Positions 17,946 through 27,379 of a DNA stretch of 64,000 bases are shown here, one piece after another. The notes beneath the pieces are model-generated. The model was not told where the DNA came from. It was given only the letters and a program-made list of their open reading frames with translations, and made no database searches. Positions within the stretch are counted from its first letter, which is position 1, and every line of letters begins with the position of its first letter. Origin of the DNA: Oceaniglobus ichthyenteri (GTDB lineage Bacteria; Pseudomonadota; Alphaproteobacteria; Rhodobacterales; Rhodobacteraceae); the NCBI RefSeq assembly GCF_003057885.1, contig NZ_QAGK01000007.1:1-64000 (forward strand), read 5' to 3'. The position numbers were made by a program, and so were the translations under genes.

Positions 17946-17977
17946 GGGCCGACACAGATTCATGTGTCGGCCCTTTT
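17946..17977 (+). terminator. Rho-independent terminator after the PRC-barrel gene
   Basis: Perfect 10-bp stem GGGCCGACAC / GTGTCGGCCC around loop AGATTCAT, followed by TTTT. Confidence 0.88.
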
Positions 17978-18184
17978 CTATCCATGGCGGGTGTGTGCCC
18001 GGCCTCTTTGGCGATTGCGGTTGTCTGCGGTTGCATGATGATGCAGCCGAAAGAAATGGCGCATCGCGCGCGATTGTGCGGGCCACTCTTGTACCCCAAT
18101 CTGGCGTACCGGTTTGCGCTGGCGATTTCGCTTCTTTAGGAATGGCCGAACGATCGGTGACGAGGTGGTGAAGGTGGTGAAGAC

Positions 18185-18835
18185 GTGCGGACAAATGGAT
18201 GGAGAGCAGAAATCGTCGGTGGTGCGATCGCGTTTTTCGCGCGCGCAATCACGGCGGTTCAGGCGGTCTGGACAGGGATCGACCCGACACGTCAACGTCA
18301 GCGTGTATATTTTGCCAACCACGCCAGCCACGGCGATTTCATTCTGATCTGGTCTGCCTTGCCACCCCGGTTGCGCCGACAGGTGCGCCCCGTTGCCGGA
18401 GCGGAGTATTGGGAGCAGGGCCGGTTGCGCCGCTTTATCGGCTCGGACGTTTTCAATGCGGTGCTGATTACCCGCAACGCCGCTGAACGCACGAATGATC
18501 CGATCGCGCAGATGGCCGGGGCGCTGGACGATGGCGCATCCCTGATCCTGTTTCCCGAAGGCACGCGCAACCAGACGGATGAGGTGCTTTTGCCATTCAA
18601 GAGCGGCCTTTTTCATCTGGCGCGCACCCGGCCCGATATTGATCTGGTGCCCGTCTGGATTGAAAATCTGAACCGGGTTTTACCGAAAGGGGCGTTCATT
18701 CCGGTGCCTCTGATGTGCAACGTGAATTTTGGTGCGGCCTTGCACCTGACCGAGAACGAAACCAAGGCTGAGTTTTTGCAAAGATCGCGCGACGCCCTGC
18801 TGTCCCTGAGCCCTGCCGCAAAGGTCACCCCATGA
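18185..18835 (+). CDS. 1-acyl-glycerol-3-phosphate acyltransferase (PlsC-like)
   Basis: A 216-aa lysophospholipid acyltransferase, probably starting at GTG 18185. The catalytic HxxxxD motif is FANHASHGDFI and the second block is LILFPEGTRNQ. It would acylate lysophosphatidate or a related glycerolipid at the inner membrane. It overlaps cdsA by ATGA and heads a four-gene operon. The short length and partner genes suggest a dedicated accessory lipid pathway rather than the housekeeping PlsC. Confidence 0.85.
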   Translation: MRTNGWRAEIVGGAIAFFARAITAVQAVWTGIDPTRQRQRVYFANHASHGDFILIWSALPPRLRRQVRPVAGAEYWEQGRLRRFIGSDVFNAVLITRNAAERTNDPIAQMAGALDDGASLILFPEGTRNQTDEVLLPFKSGLFHLARTRPDIDLVPVWIENLNRVLPKGAFIPVPLMCNVNFGAALHLTENETKAEFLQRSRDALLSLSPAAKVTP

Positions 18836-19782
18836 ACACCGTCCATTCCGACCTTATGACAGTGATTGCGGGCATCGGCGGCGTATTGGTCGTGGCCAGC
18901 GTGATCGGATTTATATTGCAACGGCGCCTGTCACCCAACGGACAGAACGACGGGATCGAGAACCTCAATGCCCGGATCCGGGCATGGTGGGTGATGGCCA
19001 TTGCCATTTCGCTGGCATTTCTGGCCGGGCGCGCCGGGGTGATGATCCTGTTCGCGCTCTGCTCATTTGCGGCCTTGCGTGAGTTCATGACGCTGACCAA
19101 CGCATCGCGCGCCGATCACAACACGCTGGCGGCCGTTTTTTTCATCGTCCTGCCGGTGCAATATTATCTGGTCTGGACCTCGTGGTATGGGCTGTTCACG
19201 ATTTTCATTCCGGTCTGGGTGTTTTTGCTGCTGCCCATCGTCTCGGTTCTTTCGGGTGAGGCGCGCAATTTCCTGATCCGCGTGGCCGAAATGCAGTGGG
19301 CGCTGATGATCTGTGTCTATTGCGTGTCGCATGTGCCGGCGCTGCTTAACCTCGACATTCCCGAATATAGGGGCCGAGGCGTGCTGCTGATCGCGTTTCT
19401 GGTGATCGTCGTGCAGTTGAGCGACGTGTTTCAATATGTCTGGGGCAAACTGATCGGGCGTCACAAGATCGCGCCCAGCCTGTCACCCTCAAAAACCATC
19501 GAAGGCTTTGTCGGCGGCAGCCTGACAGCAACGCTGATCGGGGCAAGCCTGTGGTGGATGACACCATTTTCGCCGGTCGAGGCGGGTCTGATGGGGTTTG
19601 TTATTACCATCATGGGTTTTCTGGGTGGTCTGGTCATGTCTGCGATCAAGCGTGACCGTGGCGTCAAGGATTGGGGGCACAGCATCGCGGGCCACGGCGG
19701 ATTTATCGACCGGCTCGACTCGGTGATCTTTGCGGCGCCGGTTTTCTTCCACCTCAGCCGCTACTTCTGGAGCGTGAGTTGA
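18832..19782 (+). CDS. Phosphatidate cytidylyltransferase (CdsA family)
   Basis: A 316-aa integral membrane protein with about eight helices and the CdsA signature near its C-terminus: SPSKTIEGFVGGSLTATLIG, then RDRGVKDWGHSIAGHGGFID, with DRLDSVIFAAPVFF. It converts phosphatidate and CTP to CDP-diacylglycerol. Placement between an acyltransferase and a CDP-alcohol transferase gives a full mini-pathway from lysophosphatidate to a head-group lipid. Confidence 0.9.
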   Translation: MNTVHSDLMTVIAGIGGVLVVASVIGFILQRRLSPNGQNDGIENLNARIRAWWVMAIAISLAFLAGRAGVMILFALCSFAALREFMTLTNASRADHNTLAAVFFIVLPVQYYLVWTSWYGLFTIFIPVWVFLLLPIVSVLSGEARNFLIRVAEMQWALMICVYCVSHVPALLNLDIPEYRGRGVLLIAFLVIVVQLSDVFQYVWGKLIGRHKIAPSLSPSKTIEGFVGGSLTATLIGASLWWMTPFSPVEAGLMGFVITIMGFLGGLVMSAIKRDRGVKDWGHSIAGHGGFIDRLDSVIFAAPVFFHLSRYFWSVS

Positions 19783-20150
19783 GCGCCGCGTTTACCCGAC
19801 GGGCGCCGATCCATATGGCAGGGGCGTTTCTTGCGATGGGTGGCTGGGCGGTCTTTGCCAACCGCGCCCATCCGATGCCCGAACCGGTGGTCGCCGGGGT
19901 GCTGCAAGGGACGATTTCGGCTGTTATCACGCTGTTTCTGAAACGGATGATTGAGACAGTCGCGGCCCGGCTTGCCGGACTATCCGCGCTGATCGTACCG
20001 TCATTGGTGGCGGGCTCGGTGTCGCTCGTGTTGCTGGTTGTGCTGCATGGTCTTGCCAATACGCCCGAGATTGCAGCGACAATTGCTGTTCCGCTGATGG
20101 TCTCGACCGGCTATGCCTTCCTCTACAGCCTGTCACTTTGGAGATCATGA
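19779..20150 (+). CDS. Small multi-pass membrane protein in the phospholipid operon
   Basis: A TTG at 19779 overlapping the cdsA stop opens a 123-codon frame with about four hydrophobic segments (including AGAFLAMGGWAVFANRA and VPSLVAGSVSLVLLVVLHGL). It ends in an ATGA overlap with the next gene, so it is translationally embedded in the operon. I do not recognise a family. It might be an accessory or flippase-like component, but nothing in the sequence shows this. Confidence 0.6.
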   Translation: MSAAFTRRAPIHMAGAFLAMGGWAVFANRAHPMPEPVVAGVLQGTISAVITLFLKRMIETVAARLAGLSALIVPSLVAGSVSLVLLVVLHGLANTPEIAATIAVPLMVSTGYAFLYSLSLWRS

Positions 20151-20806
20151 TGGCCGAGGTGAAAAACCGTCGCCCCCTTGCCAGCCGCCAGACAGGCTGG
20201 GCCGTCAGGATATCGCGCTGGCTGGCCGGAACCCGCATCACCCCGAACCAGATTTCAATGATCGGAATGGTCGCGGCGCTGATTGCCGCAGTCTGTTTCT
20301 GGGCCGCCGGTGGCGCAGGCGGTGGTCTGCGAGCGCTTTTGTTCGTGGCGGCGGCGCTGTTTGTGCAGCTTCGGCTGCTGTGCAACCTGTTTGATGGCAT
20401 GGTTGCCATTGAGGCCGGTCGCGCATCGCCCGATGGGGGGTTCTGGAACGAATTTCCAGACCGGATCTCGGACATGCTGATCCTGATGGGCGTTGCACTT
20501 TGCATCGGCAGTCCCGCGCTTGGTTGGGCCGCGACGGGTTTTGCCTTTCTGACGGCCTATGTCCGGGAATTGGGCGTCAACGTTGGCGTCGGTGCCGACT
20601 TTGCCGGGCCAATGGCCAAACCCCACCGGATGGCATTGGTGACACTGGCCACAATCGTCAGCCTGGCCGAACCTTGGTGGAACGGCACGGGGCAGGTGTT
20701 GCGCATGGCCTTGTGGGTGATCACAATCGGGGCTGCCTTCACGGCACTACGTCGGGCGTGGCGCCTTGTGATTAAACTCCGAAGATCAGAGCAGGATAGG
20801 GCTTGA
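20147..20806 (+). CDS. CDP-alcohol phosphatidyltransferase family protein
   Basis: A 219-aa membrane protein starting MMAEVKNRRPLASRQTGWAV. The CDP-alcohol signature is present in altered form. NLFDGMVAIEAGR has Asn where the first motif Asp is usual, and FWNEFPDRISD has Asn where the conserved Gly is expected before the last two Asp residues. This resembles a divergent YnbA-type branch rather than PgsA or PssA. It should transfer a phosphatidyl group from CDP-diacylglycerol to an unknown alcohol. It ends the plsC-cdsA operon. Confidence 0.8.
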   Translation: MMAEVKNRRPLASRQTGWAVRISRWLAGTRITPNQISMIGMVAALIAAVCFWAAGGAGGGLRALLFVAAALFVQLRLLCNLFDGMVAIEAGRASPDGGFWNEFPDRISDMLILMGVALCIGSPALGWAATGFAFLTAYVRELGVNVGVGADFAGPMAKPHRMALVTLATIVSLAEPWWNGTGQVLRMALWVITIGAAFTALRRAWRLVIKLRRSEQDRA

Positions 20807-21124
20807 TGATAGCCGGGCAATCGCGGCGCTGACCAACTGCCTCACCGAGTGTTTGGCGCCAACAGCACTGTCAAAACGCCCAAGTCAAGGGTGCGTTGGG
20901 CACCATTTGAAACCGGATTGGGGAGTGCAGACCGTCGTTGCGGAGAGTATCGCATCGCCGACACACCGGGTTCTTATTGCTCGTACATTTTCCATGCTCG
21001 CAAGATCCTCGTCAAAACTTGGATCCTGGAACCGGTCGGGTTTGAGGCGTAGTGCGTAGATATATTACATAATTCACATTATAGATATTTTTATAATTCA
21101 TTGTTCTATTTTTGTTTTTTCTAC
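20807..21124. other. Gene-free stretch between convergent operons
   Basis: Short frames only. The last ~70 bases (about 21055-21120) are very A/T-rich, unlike the surroundings. No strong terminator hairpin was found. Confidence 0.5.
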
Positions 21125-22231
21125 CTATCGGTCGAAAATTAACCAGTATCGCGTGTGCCGCCGTTCACCGGTCCGTTTTAACCCACCCTTCTCGACCAGG
21201 TCTTGCAGATCCCGGGTTGCGGTTGCGCGCGAGGTGCCGGTGATCTTGAGGTAATTTTCGGCGCTGAGCCCGCCTTTGAACCCGGCTGGACCTTCCCGAA
21301 ACATCCGCGCGATAACCTTGCCTTGACGCTCGTTCAACTGATCGCGGTGCCGGTCGTAAAAATGCGCCTTGCTGATGAAGAACCCGACCCGGTCAAGTGT
21401 GACCTGCTGAGCTTTCAGAACAATCTCCGCGAACCACACGAGCCACTCTGTCACGTCCAGCGTTTTCTGATGGTACTCGAGCTGATCGTAATAAGTCTTG
21501 CGTTCTTTTTCGATGGTGAAGGCAAGCGCGATGAGGCTCGGCTGGCCAATGTTCTGCGCCAAGGATTTTTCAGCGACGGCGCGGCCCAACCGGCCATTTC
21601 CATCCTCGAACGGATGGATACTTTCAAAGTACAGGTGACCAAGCCCCGCACGCGTCAGGGCTGAGAGGGGCCTTGCGCCACCAGGTCCGGTCTGGTTGAA
21701 CCATTCAACGAAACGCTCCATCTCCGGCGCGACCTGAACTGAAGGAGGCGCTTCAAAATGGATCGTGAGTCGGTCAAGGCGGCCCGAGACGATTTGCATG
21801 GCCTCAGGGTGCTGTCGGTACGCGCCGATGGTTTCGAGACTGCGATCATGGGACAGGAGCATGCGGTGCCAGCGAAACAGTGTTTCGTGATTGAGCGGGG
21901 CAGCAAAGCCCGAATAAAGATCAACCATCATTTCCGCCACGCCCTGCTCACGCGGTTTGGCGGGATAGCTGTCAGGGTCCAGCCCCATTTGGCGGCGCAA
22001 AGATGACTGGACGCTGAGCCGGTCAAGGATTTCGCCCTCGATTGCACTGGTTTGCATCGCTTCTTCGCTGAGAAGTTCGATGCGCAGTTGTTCGCGCTCG
22101 GGCTGGCTGACATGATGCACGGCACCGACGATCTCACCCGACGACAGCAGAAATTTCCGCTCGAACGTTTCCAGAACGGTGGCGTCATACCGGAAATCCG
22201 GCCAATCGGGCAGTGTCCAGTTCCAAGCCAT
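21125..22231 (-). CDS. Fic-domain protein with DUF4172 N-terminus
   Basis: A 368-aa Fic protein. The N-terminal part (MAWNWTLPDWPDFRYDATVL) matches DUF4172 and contains the auto-inhibitory helix motif TSAIEG ([S/T]xxxE[G/N]). The catalytic loop is HPFEDGNGRLGRAV, complete with the active His and phosphate-binding residues. A C-terminal winged-helix-like segment (YLKITGTSRATATRDLQDLV) suggests DNA binding. It should be an AMP transferase held inactive in cis; the target is unknown. A 10-bp inverted repeat overlaps the start codon, suggesting self-regulation. No antitoxin gene is adjacent. Confidence 0.88.
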   Translation of the reverse strand: MAWNWTLPDWPDFRYDATVLETFERKFLLSSGEIVGAVHHVSQPEREQLRIELLSEEAMQTSAIEGEILDRLSVQSSLRRQMGLDPDSYPAKPREQGVAEMMVDLYSGFAAPLNHETLFRWHRMLLSHDRSLETIGAYRQHPEAMQIVSGRLDRLTIHFEAPPSVQVAPEMERFVEWFNQTGPGGARPLSALTRAGLGHLYFESIHPFEDGNGRLGRAVAEKSLAQNIGQPSLIALAFTIEKERKTYYDQLEYHQKTLDVTEWLVWFAEIVLKAQQVTLDRVGFFISKAHFYDRHRDQLNERQGKVIARMFREGPAGFKGGLSAENYLKITGTSRATATRDLQDLVEKGGLKRTGERRHTRYWLIFDR

Positions 22232-22259
22232 GAGTTATAGGCATCCCCTCTATAACTCA
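22231..22259. promoter_or_regulatory. Inverted repeat over the fic start codon (candidate operator)
   Basis: Arms TGAGTTATAG (22231-22240) and CTATAACTCA (22250-22259) are perfect complements around a 9-base spacer and include the fic initiation codon. The Fic protein's C-terminal winged helix is an obvious candidate binder. Confidence 0.55.
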
Positions 22260-22474
22260 CACATAGATCATTTCTGATGTATAGATGTCAATCCTATCGC
22301 TCAGATTGCCCATCAAACAATCAGTCTTATTGTAAAGGATGCCCATGATCGGTTCGCCTGTCAGGTGGGCTTTTGCGGCCCCTACCCTCTCCTTTCCGGA
22401 ATATCCTGGCCGACCTTTAGCAGCGCCACAAAGCAGCAAGGGCGGCGGCTAACGATCCAATTCACCGCTTGCAA

Positions 22475-24361
22475 TTACGTTCTGGGTATCCCCTTGGGAC
22501 GCATCAGGCGCTTTTGGGCTGCGATACGGAATGGTGCGTTCGGGCCACCGTATCCATCATAGCCCGGCTCCCTCTGAACAATCTCAAAAAACATCCCGCC
22601 GGCAAAGGGTTTCGAGTAAAGCTGATAAAAGGCGCCGTTTGCATCCTCGTCATACAGGATGCTGTATCTCTCAAGTTGCGCCAGAACTGCGGGATCAAAA
22701 TCAAACCGGGCCGCAAGATCGGCGTAATAGTTGGATGAGATCGGCAAGGCTTCGAAGCCACGCGAAGACAGCGCCTTGGCTGTTTCGAATATGTCATCGG
22801 TTGCCAGCGCAATATGCTGGACAGACGCATGAAAGCTGTCCGCCAGAAAGCTACCCGCCATGGTGCGGTGCGTTTCGGCCCCGTTCAGCGTAACACGCAG
22901 GGCACCACCGGGTGTCGACAGTGCCTGACTGCGCACCAGGCCGTCAGGGTCCACCACATCGACCATCGGCGATTTGGTCATGTCAAACAGCGTTGTATAG
23001 AAAAGCGACCAACTTAGCATTTCATCATAGCTCATGGTCTGGGCGATGTGGTCAACTTCGGTCAGGCCTGCGTGTCCGCTGTCTGCCTCGACCGGCGTGA
23101 ATTCGACATCCCAAACCTCGGCCATACCGCTGGTCTGATCTATGAAATGCAGAACGCTTCCGCTTTGCCCCCGAATAGCGGGAATATCAAGCTGTCCGGC
23201 GTCCACCGGTTGACTGAATAAATCAGCGCCCAACTGTTGTGCGCGCAAGACCGTATTCGCCGCGTCATTAACCGCGATGCCAATATCGCAAACAGTGGTG
23301 CCATGTGTGGTGTAGGCGTTGCCGGCATATCCTTCGCTTTCCTTGTTCAGAAGGATTCGGATGTTGTTCTGTGTCCACAACGACAGGTTTTTGCTGACAT
23401 GGTTTGCCGAATGCTGAAAGCCAAGGGTGCGCAACAGGGTTTCCAGTGTTTGTGCCTCGCTGCCCCTGCTGGCAAATTCGATAAAGGATAAGCCTTCGGT
23501 TTTCGCCCGTGCTGGCATAGGGGGCAGATCTATTTCGAGCGACGGCTCTGCGACGCGCACATCATCCATCAGCGATATCAAAGAGCGATATCCGTCTTTT
23601 GCAATATTCCGAGCGCATCCACTGCGGAACTGGTCATTGAATATTTCCAGCGATATCGGGCCTTTATATCCGGTCGCCATCACCGCTCGCATGAATGCGG
23701 TGATATCCAGATCACCATCTCCGGGCATGTTGCGAAAGTGGCGTGACCAGTACAGCAGATCCATATCGATTGCCGGAGCATCGGCAAGCTGGACAAAGAA
23801 AATCTTGTCGCCGGGAATGCGTCTGATTGTATCGGGGTCGATATTACGTGCCAACGTGTGAAAACTGTCCAGCATTATTCCGATATTGGCGTGATCCGCA
23901 CGGCGCACAATTTCCCATGCGTCACGGTGATCGTTGACATGTTTCCCCCACGCCAGTGCCTCAAACCCCACGCGAATACCACGTTTTGCCGCACGGGCCC
24001 CCAGTTCGTGAAAATCTGCCGCCGCGCGGTCAATCCCGCCAAGGGCTGCGGGATGACAAGAGGAGCAGACAAGCATCATATCCGTGCCCAACTCTTGCAT
24101 CAGGTCAAACTTGTGTTCTGCCCGGTCAAACGCTTTCGTGCGCAAAGGCTCGGGCAACCCTTCAAAATCCCTGAAAGGTTGAAAAAGCATAACCTCCAGA
24201 CCCATCCCACGGATCATATCCCCGACTTCGCGGGGGTTGCCATCATGGGCGATGAAATCCTGTTCAAAAATCTCGATCCCGTCAAAACCGGCGGCTGCGA
24301 TGGCTTCCAGTTTTTCGCGCAGGTTGCCCGCGATCGAGACGGTAGCTATGGATGTCTTCAC
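22475..24361 (-). CDS. quiC: 3-dehydroshikimate dehydratase fused to an HPPD-like domain
   Basis: A 628-aa two-domain protein starting at GTG 24361 (VKTSIATVSIAGNLREKLEA), whose start overlaps the upstream dehydrogenase stop (GTGA). Residues 1-290 form a xylose-isomerase-like TIM barrel with metal-site residues in EIFEQDF, FEALAWGKHVND, MLDSFHTL and SLEIFNDQF. Residues ~330-628 resemble 4-hydroxyphenylpyruvate dioxygenase (DHIAQTMSYDEMLSW, HIALATDDIF, FFEIVQREPGYDGYGG). This fusion is known for QuiC-type dehydratases converting 3-dehydroshikimate to protocatechuate. A terminal aromatic-dioxygenase role of the second domain is not established. Confidence 0.85.
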   Translation of the reverse strand: MKTSIATVSIAGNLREKLEAIAAAGFDGIEIFEQDFIAHDGNPREVGDMIRGMGLEVMLFQPFRDFEGLPEPLRTKAFDRAEHKFDLMQELGTDMMLVCSSCHPAALGGIDRAAADFHELGARAAKRGIRVGFEALAWGKHVNDHRDAWEIVRRADHANIGIMLDSFHTLARNIDPDTIRRIPGDKIFFVQLADAPAIDMDLLYWSRHFRNMPGDGDLDITAFMRAVMATGYKGPISLEIFNDQFRSGCARNIAKDGYRSLISLMDDVRVAEPSLEIDLPPMPARAKTEGLSFIEFASRGSEAQTLETLLRTLGFQHSANHVSKNLSLWTQNNIRILLNKESEGYAGNAYTTHGTTVCDIGIAVNDAANTVLRAQQLGADLFSQPVDAGQLDIPAIRGQSGSVLHFIDQTSGMAEVWDVEFTPVEADSGHAGLTEVDHIAQTMSYDEMLSWSLFYTTLFDMTKSPMVDVVDPDGLVRSQALSTPGGALRVTLNGAETHRTMAGSFLADSFHASVQHIALATDDIFETAKALSSRGFEALPISSNYYADLAARFDFDPAVLAQLERYSILYDEDANGAFYQLYSKPFAGGMFFEIVQREPGYDGYGGPNAPFRIAAQKRLMRPKGIPRT

Positions 24362-25209
24362 AGGTATTCTCCTTGAATAGCGGCGCGTAGGGCTTCGTGG
24401 TCCAATTTCGCACCGGTAAAAATGTTCCATGCATCCACACCCTGGCCAAAGAACAACTCATAGCCTGAGATCACCGTCAGGCCCTGTTGGTCTGCGGCTT
24501 GCAAAAATTCGGTCTGCACGGGGGTGTAGACCGCATCCAGAGCCCATGTTGCGCCCTGCAGGGCTGCGGGGGCGAGGGGCGTTCCGCCAATGCCGACCAT
24601 GCCCAAAGGTGTGCAGTTGATGATACCGTCAGCACCCTTTGCAGCGGTTTCTGCATCGTCATATGTTTCGATACGTGTGTCTGATCCAAGGGCGGTCAGC
24701 GCATCCGCCAGTGCCCGCGCTTTTGGCGCGACCAGATCGACACAGCGGATCGTACGCGCGTTCAGCGCGATCAGGCCAAAGGCAACCGCCTTTCCCACGC
24801 CGCCTGTACCGATCAGGCACACTGTGCCGGGGTTTTGTGTGCCGCGAATCCTGCGATAGGCACTCATGAAGCCCGTGTAATCCGTGTTGAATCCTTCCGC
24901 GACTGCAGAACCAAATATCACGGTATTGACGGCACCAATAGCACGCGTCAGCGGATCAGACACTGTCACGCGTTTCGCGGCCGTTTCCTTATATGGATAG
25001 GTCACGTTGATGCCGCGAAAGCCGCTCGTCCTTGCGTAATCGAACACCTCATCAAACGACAGCCCCATATCCTTGGGGATCAACCTGTCATAGCTCACGT
25101 TCAATCCCGCCAGGGCCCCGGCAGCGCAATGCAGCCTGGGCGACTGTGACCGGGTGATGTTATCCCCGATCAGGCCGAGTTTTACGGTCTTGCTAAACGT
25201 TTTGGTCAT
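24358..25209 (-). CDS. Shikimate/quinate dehydrogenase (AroE family)
   Basis: A 283-aa protein starting MTKTFSKTVKLGLIGDNITR at 25209. Substrate residues are present: SQSPRLH (SxS), NVTYPYKE (catalytic Lys) and FNTDYTGF (catalytic Asp). The cofactor loop after GTGGVGKAVAFGL reads CVDLVAPK, with an Asp where NADP-type enzymes carry an Arg/Thr-containing loop, so NAD is the likelier cofactor. That suits a catabolic shikimate or quinate dehydrogenase rather than biosynthetic AroE. It overlaps tctA by 17 bp and quiC by 4 bp. Confidence 0.85.
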   Translation of the reverse strand: MTKTFSKTVKLGLIGDNITRSQSPRLHCAAGALAGLNVSYDRLIPKDMGLSFDEVFDYARTSGFRGINVTYPYKETAAKRVTVSDPLTRAIGAVNTVIFGSAVAEGFNTDYTGFMSAYRRIRGTQNPGTVCLIGTGGVGKAVAFGLIALNARTIRCVDLVAPKARALADALTALGSDTRIETYDDAETAAKGADGIINCTPLGMVGIGGTPLAPAALQGATWALDAVYTPVQTEFLQAADQQGLTVISGYELFFGQGVDAWNIFTGAKLDHEALRAAIQGEYL

Positions 25210-26713
25210 GACCAACCTGTTTGAACAGCCGTTTTTTAACAGCGGTCCACAAGGGTGTCTGACTGACAAAGATCATGATTACCGCTACGAACAGAACAAA
25301 TGACAGCGGGCTGGTCAGGATACCCTCGAAAAAGCGGCCCAGATCCTCACGCTCGGAAATGATGGCACGGCGCCAGTTGTCATCCAACAGCCGCGACAGG
25401 ATCACGCCCAGGATCACCGGGCCAAGCGGATAGCCATAATGGCGCATGAAATATCCAAAAACACCAAAGATGAGCATCCAATAAATATCGGTGATCGAGT
25501 TGTTGACCGCATAGGCCCCCACGATCGACAGCAGCAGGATCAGCGGAATGATTATGCTGCGAGGCATCTCGACAATCTTGGTAAAGACCTTGATCCCCGT
25601 GAGGCCAAAAACCAGCATGAAAATATTGGCGGTGAACAAGGCGCCGACGATGAACCAGAACATGTCAGGCTGATCGATCATAAGCATCGGGCCGGGATTC
25701 AGGCCGTGAACAAACAGCGCACCCAGCAGGATCGCCGTCACCGCGTCGCCCGGAATACCCAGCGTCATCATGGGAATGAATGCGCCGCCGACGGCCGCGT
25801 TATTGGCGGATTCGGGGGCCACCAGCCCTTCCATTGCGCCCTCACCAAATGGCACTTCGGGGTTCTTTGTCACGCGTTTGGCATGGTCATAGGCCATAAG
25901 GGCCGCGATATCGCCACCGGTGCCGGGCAACGCCCCAATGACCACGCCAATGGTCGAGGTTTGCAGCGACAAGGGCAGGTATTTTTTGACTATGCTGAAA
26001 GACGGAATAATCTTGTCGACCTTCTGACGTACTGATTTCTTGTCGATATTCTGTAGCTGCAGCAAGGCTTCGGAAACGCCAAACATACCGATCATTACAG
26101 CAACAAATGAAATTCCACCCTCCATGATCTGCAGATCAAAGGTGAAACGTTCGGTGAATGTCAGCGGGTCGCGCCCCACCGCCCCGATGGCCAGCCCGAA
26201 AGCACCGGCAAAGATACCTTTGACCAGTGATCCGGTCGACAGAGAGCCAACCAGTAATATGCCCAGAACGGCAAGCAGCATGTAATCGCGCGGTTGGAAT
26301 GTAAGAGCGAAATCAGCCACAAAAGGAGCGGCAAGCGCCAAAACAAGAATACCAATCAACCCGCCAAAGAACGAGATCACGGTGGTGACACCGATGGCTT
26401 CTCCTGCCTCACCGCGCTGCGCCATGGGATAGCCGTCCATGGCTGTGGCAATGGACGAAGGCGCGCCCGGAATGTTGAGCAGAATCGCTGTGCGCGACCC
26501 GCCGAAAACGCCACCCATATAAATGCCAACCATGATCGAGATTGCCGGATATACGTCCCATGAAAATGTAAAGGAAATCAGGATGGAAACGGCCATCGTG
26601 ACCGACAAGCCAGGGATCGCCCCGATATAGATACCGGCAAATGTGCCGACACCAACAAGCAACAGCAGTTCGGGGTGGGTGAAAATTGTAAGAATTGCCA
26701 TCATGGTGTCCAT
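25193..26713 (-). CDS. tctA: Tripartite tricarboxylate-type transporter large membrane subunit
   Basis: A 506-aa TctA-family permease with about 12 helices. The conserved blocks GAIPGLSVTMAVSILISFTF, GVIIGALPGTGGDIAALMAY and APESANNAAVGGAFIPMMTLGIPGD are all present. It works with the TctB and TctC proteins encoded upstream on the same strand. From context (adjacent dehydrogenase and dehydroshikimate dehydratase) the substrate is probably shikimate, quinate or 3-dehydroshikimate. Confidence 0.9.
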   Translation of the reverse strand: MDTMMAILTIFTHPELLLLVGVGTFAGIYIGAIPGLSVTMAVSILISFTFSWDVYPAISIMVGIYMGGVFGGSRTAILLNIPGAPSSIATAMDGYPMAQRGEAGEAIGVTTVISFFGGLIGILVLALAAPFVADFALTFQPRDYMLLAVLGILLVGSLSTGSLVKGIFAGAFGLAIGAVGRDPLTFTERFTFDLQIMEGGISFVAVMIGMFGVSEALLQLQNIDKKSVRQKVDKIIPSFSIVKKYLPLSLQTSTIGVVIGALPGTGGDIAALMAYDHAKRVTKNPEVPFGEGAMEGLVAPESANNAAVGGAFIPMMTLGIPGDAVTAILLGALFVHGLNPGPMLMIDQPDMFWFIVGALFTANIFMLVFGLTGIKVFTKIVEMPRSIIIPLILLLSIVGAYAVNNSITDIYWMLIFGVFGYFMRHYGYPLGPVILGVILSRLLDDNWRRAIISEREDLGRFFEGILTSPLSFVLFVAVIMIFVSQTPLWTAVKKRLFKQVGHDQNV

Positions 26714-27288
26714 CAGGACGGCCCCCCTACGGTCAGATTACGAAAGAACTGAAGGAATTCGGCTTCGGGCAAGATGCCTGTCGGCAGCAACACAGTGAAC
26801 ACCACGCGAAAGGTGACCCAGATTACAAAGAGAGAACCCAGTGATATGGAGAGCGTATAAATCCAGCTCTTACGGGCGAGCAGCTTGATCGAAACAATGA
26901 GAAACAACGCCGCGGTAGGAACAAAACCCAGAGGTTTGAGCAGCACGCTGAAAACCACCAGTAGCGCGATAAAGAAAAGGGCGGTGCCAGGCAGGATATC
27001 CTTGGAGAGTGTCTCGGTTTTTACCATTGGCCGGCGCGCGGTGCGGATCACGATCACAATGGCCGAAATGCTCATCGCAAGGGTGACAGCCATTGGTACC
27101 GAACCGGCGGAAGACAGAGATTCAAACCCCGCGATGCCATAAGCGTTATAAAGCAGGCCCAGACTGGCGGCTGTGAGAAACAGGGCAAAGACTAATTCTC
27201 CGGGCCTGCGTTGTTTGGGGTATCCGCCGGGTATCGCGTCGGATGTTCCGTCATGGTGGTCGCTGTCGCCTCTGAATTCCGGATCCAT
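26713..27288 (-). CDS. tctB: Tripartite tricarboxylate-type transporter small membrane subunit
   Basis: A 191-aa TctB-family protein starting MDPEFRGDSDHHDGTSDAIP at 27288 after GGAG. Four hydrophobic segments are seen (ELVFALFLTAASLGLLYNAY, VPMAVTLAMSISAIVIVI, ALFFIALLVVFSVLLKPLGF and SLFVIWVTFRVVFTVLLP). It touches tctA by one base. The longer upstream frame is rejected because its first 40 residues are low-complexity and would overlap the intergenic hairpin region. Confidence 0.85.
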   Translation of the reverse strand: MDPEFRGDSDHHDGTSDAIPGGYPKQRRPGELVFALFLTAASLGLLYNAYGIAGFESLSSAGSVPMAVTLAMSISAIVIVIRTARRPMVKTETLSKDILPGTALFFIALLVVFSVLLKPLGFVPTAALFLIVSIKLLARKSWIYTLSISLGSLFVIWVTFRVVFTVLLPTGILPEAEFLQFFRNLTVGGPS

Positions 27289-27379
27289 AAAGGTCTTCTC
27301 CCTGAAAGTTGTGCGCGTCCCTTTCGAAATGCACAGTGCCGCCCAAGCCTTGTAGGGCGCGGGCGGCGCCGGTTTTACC

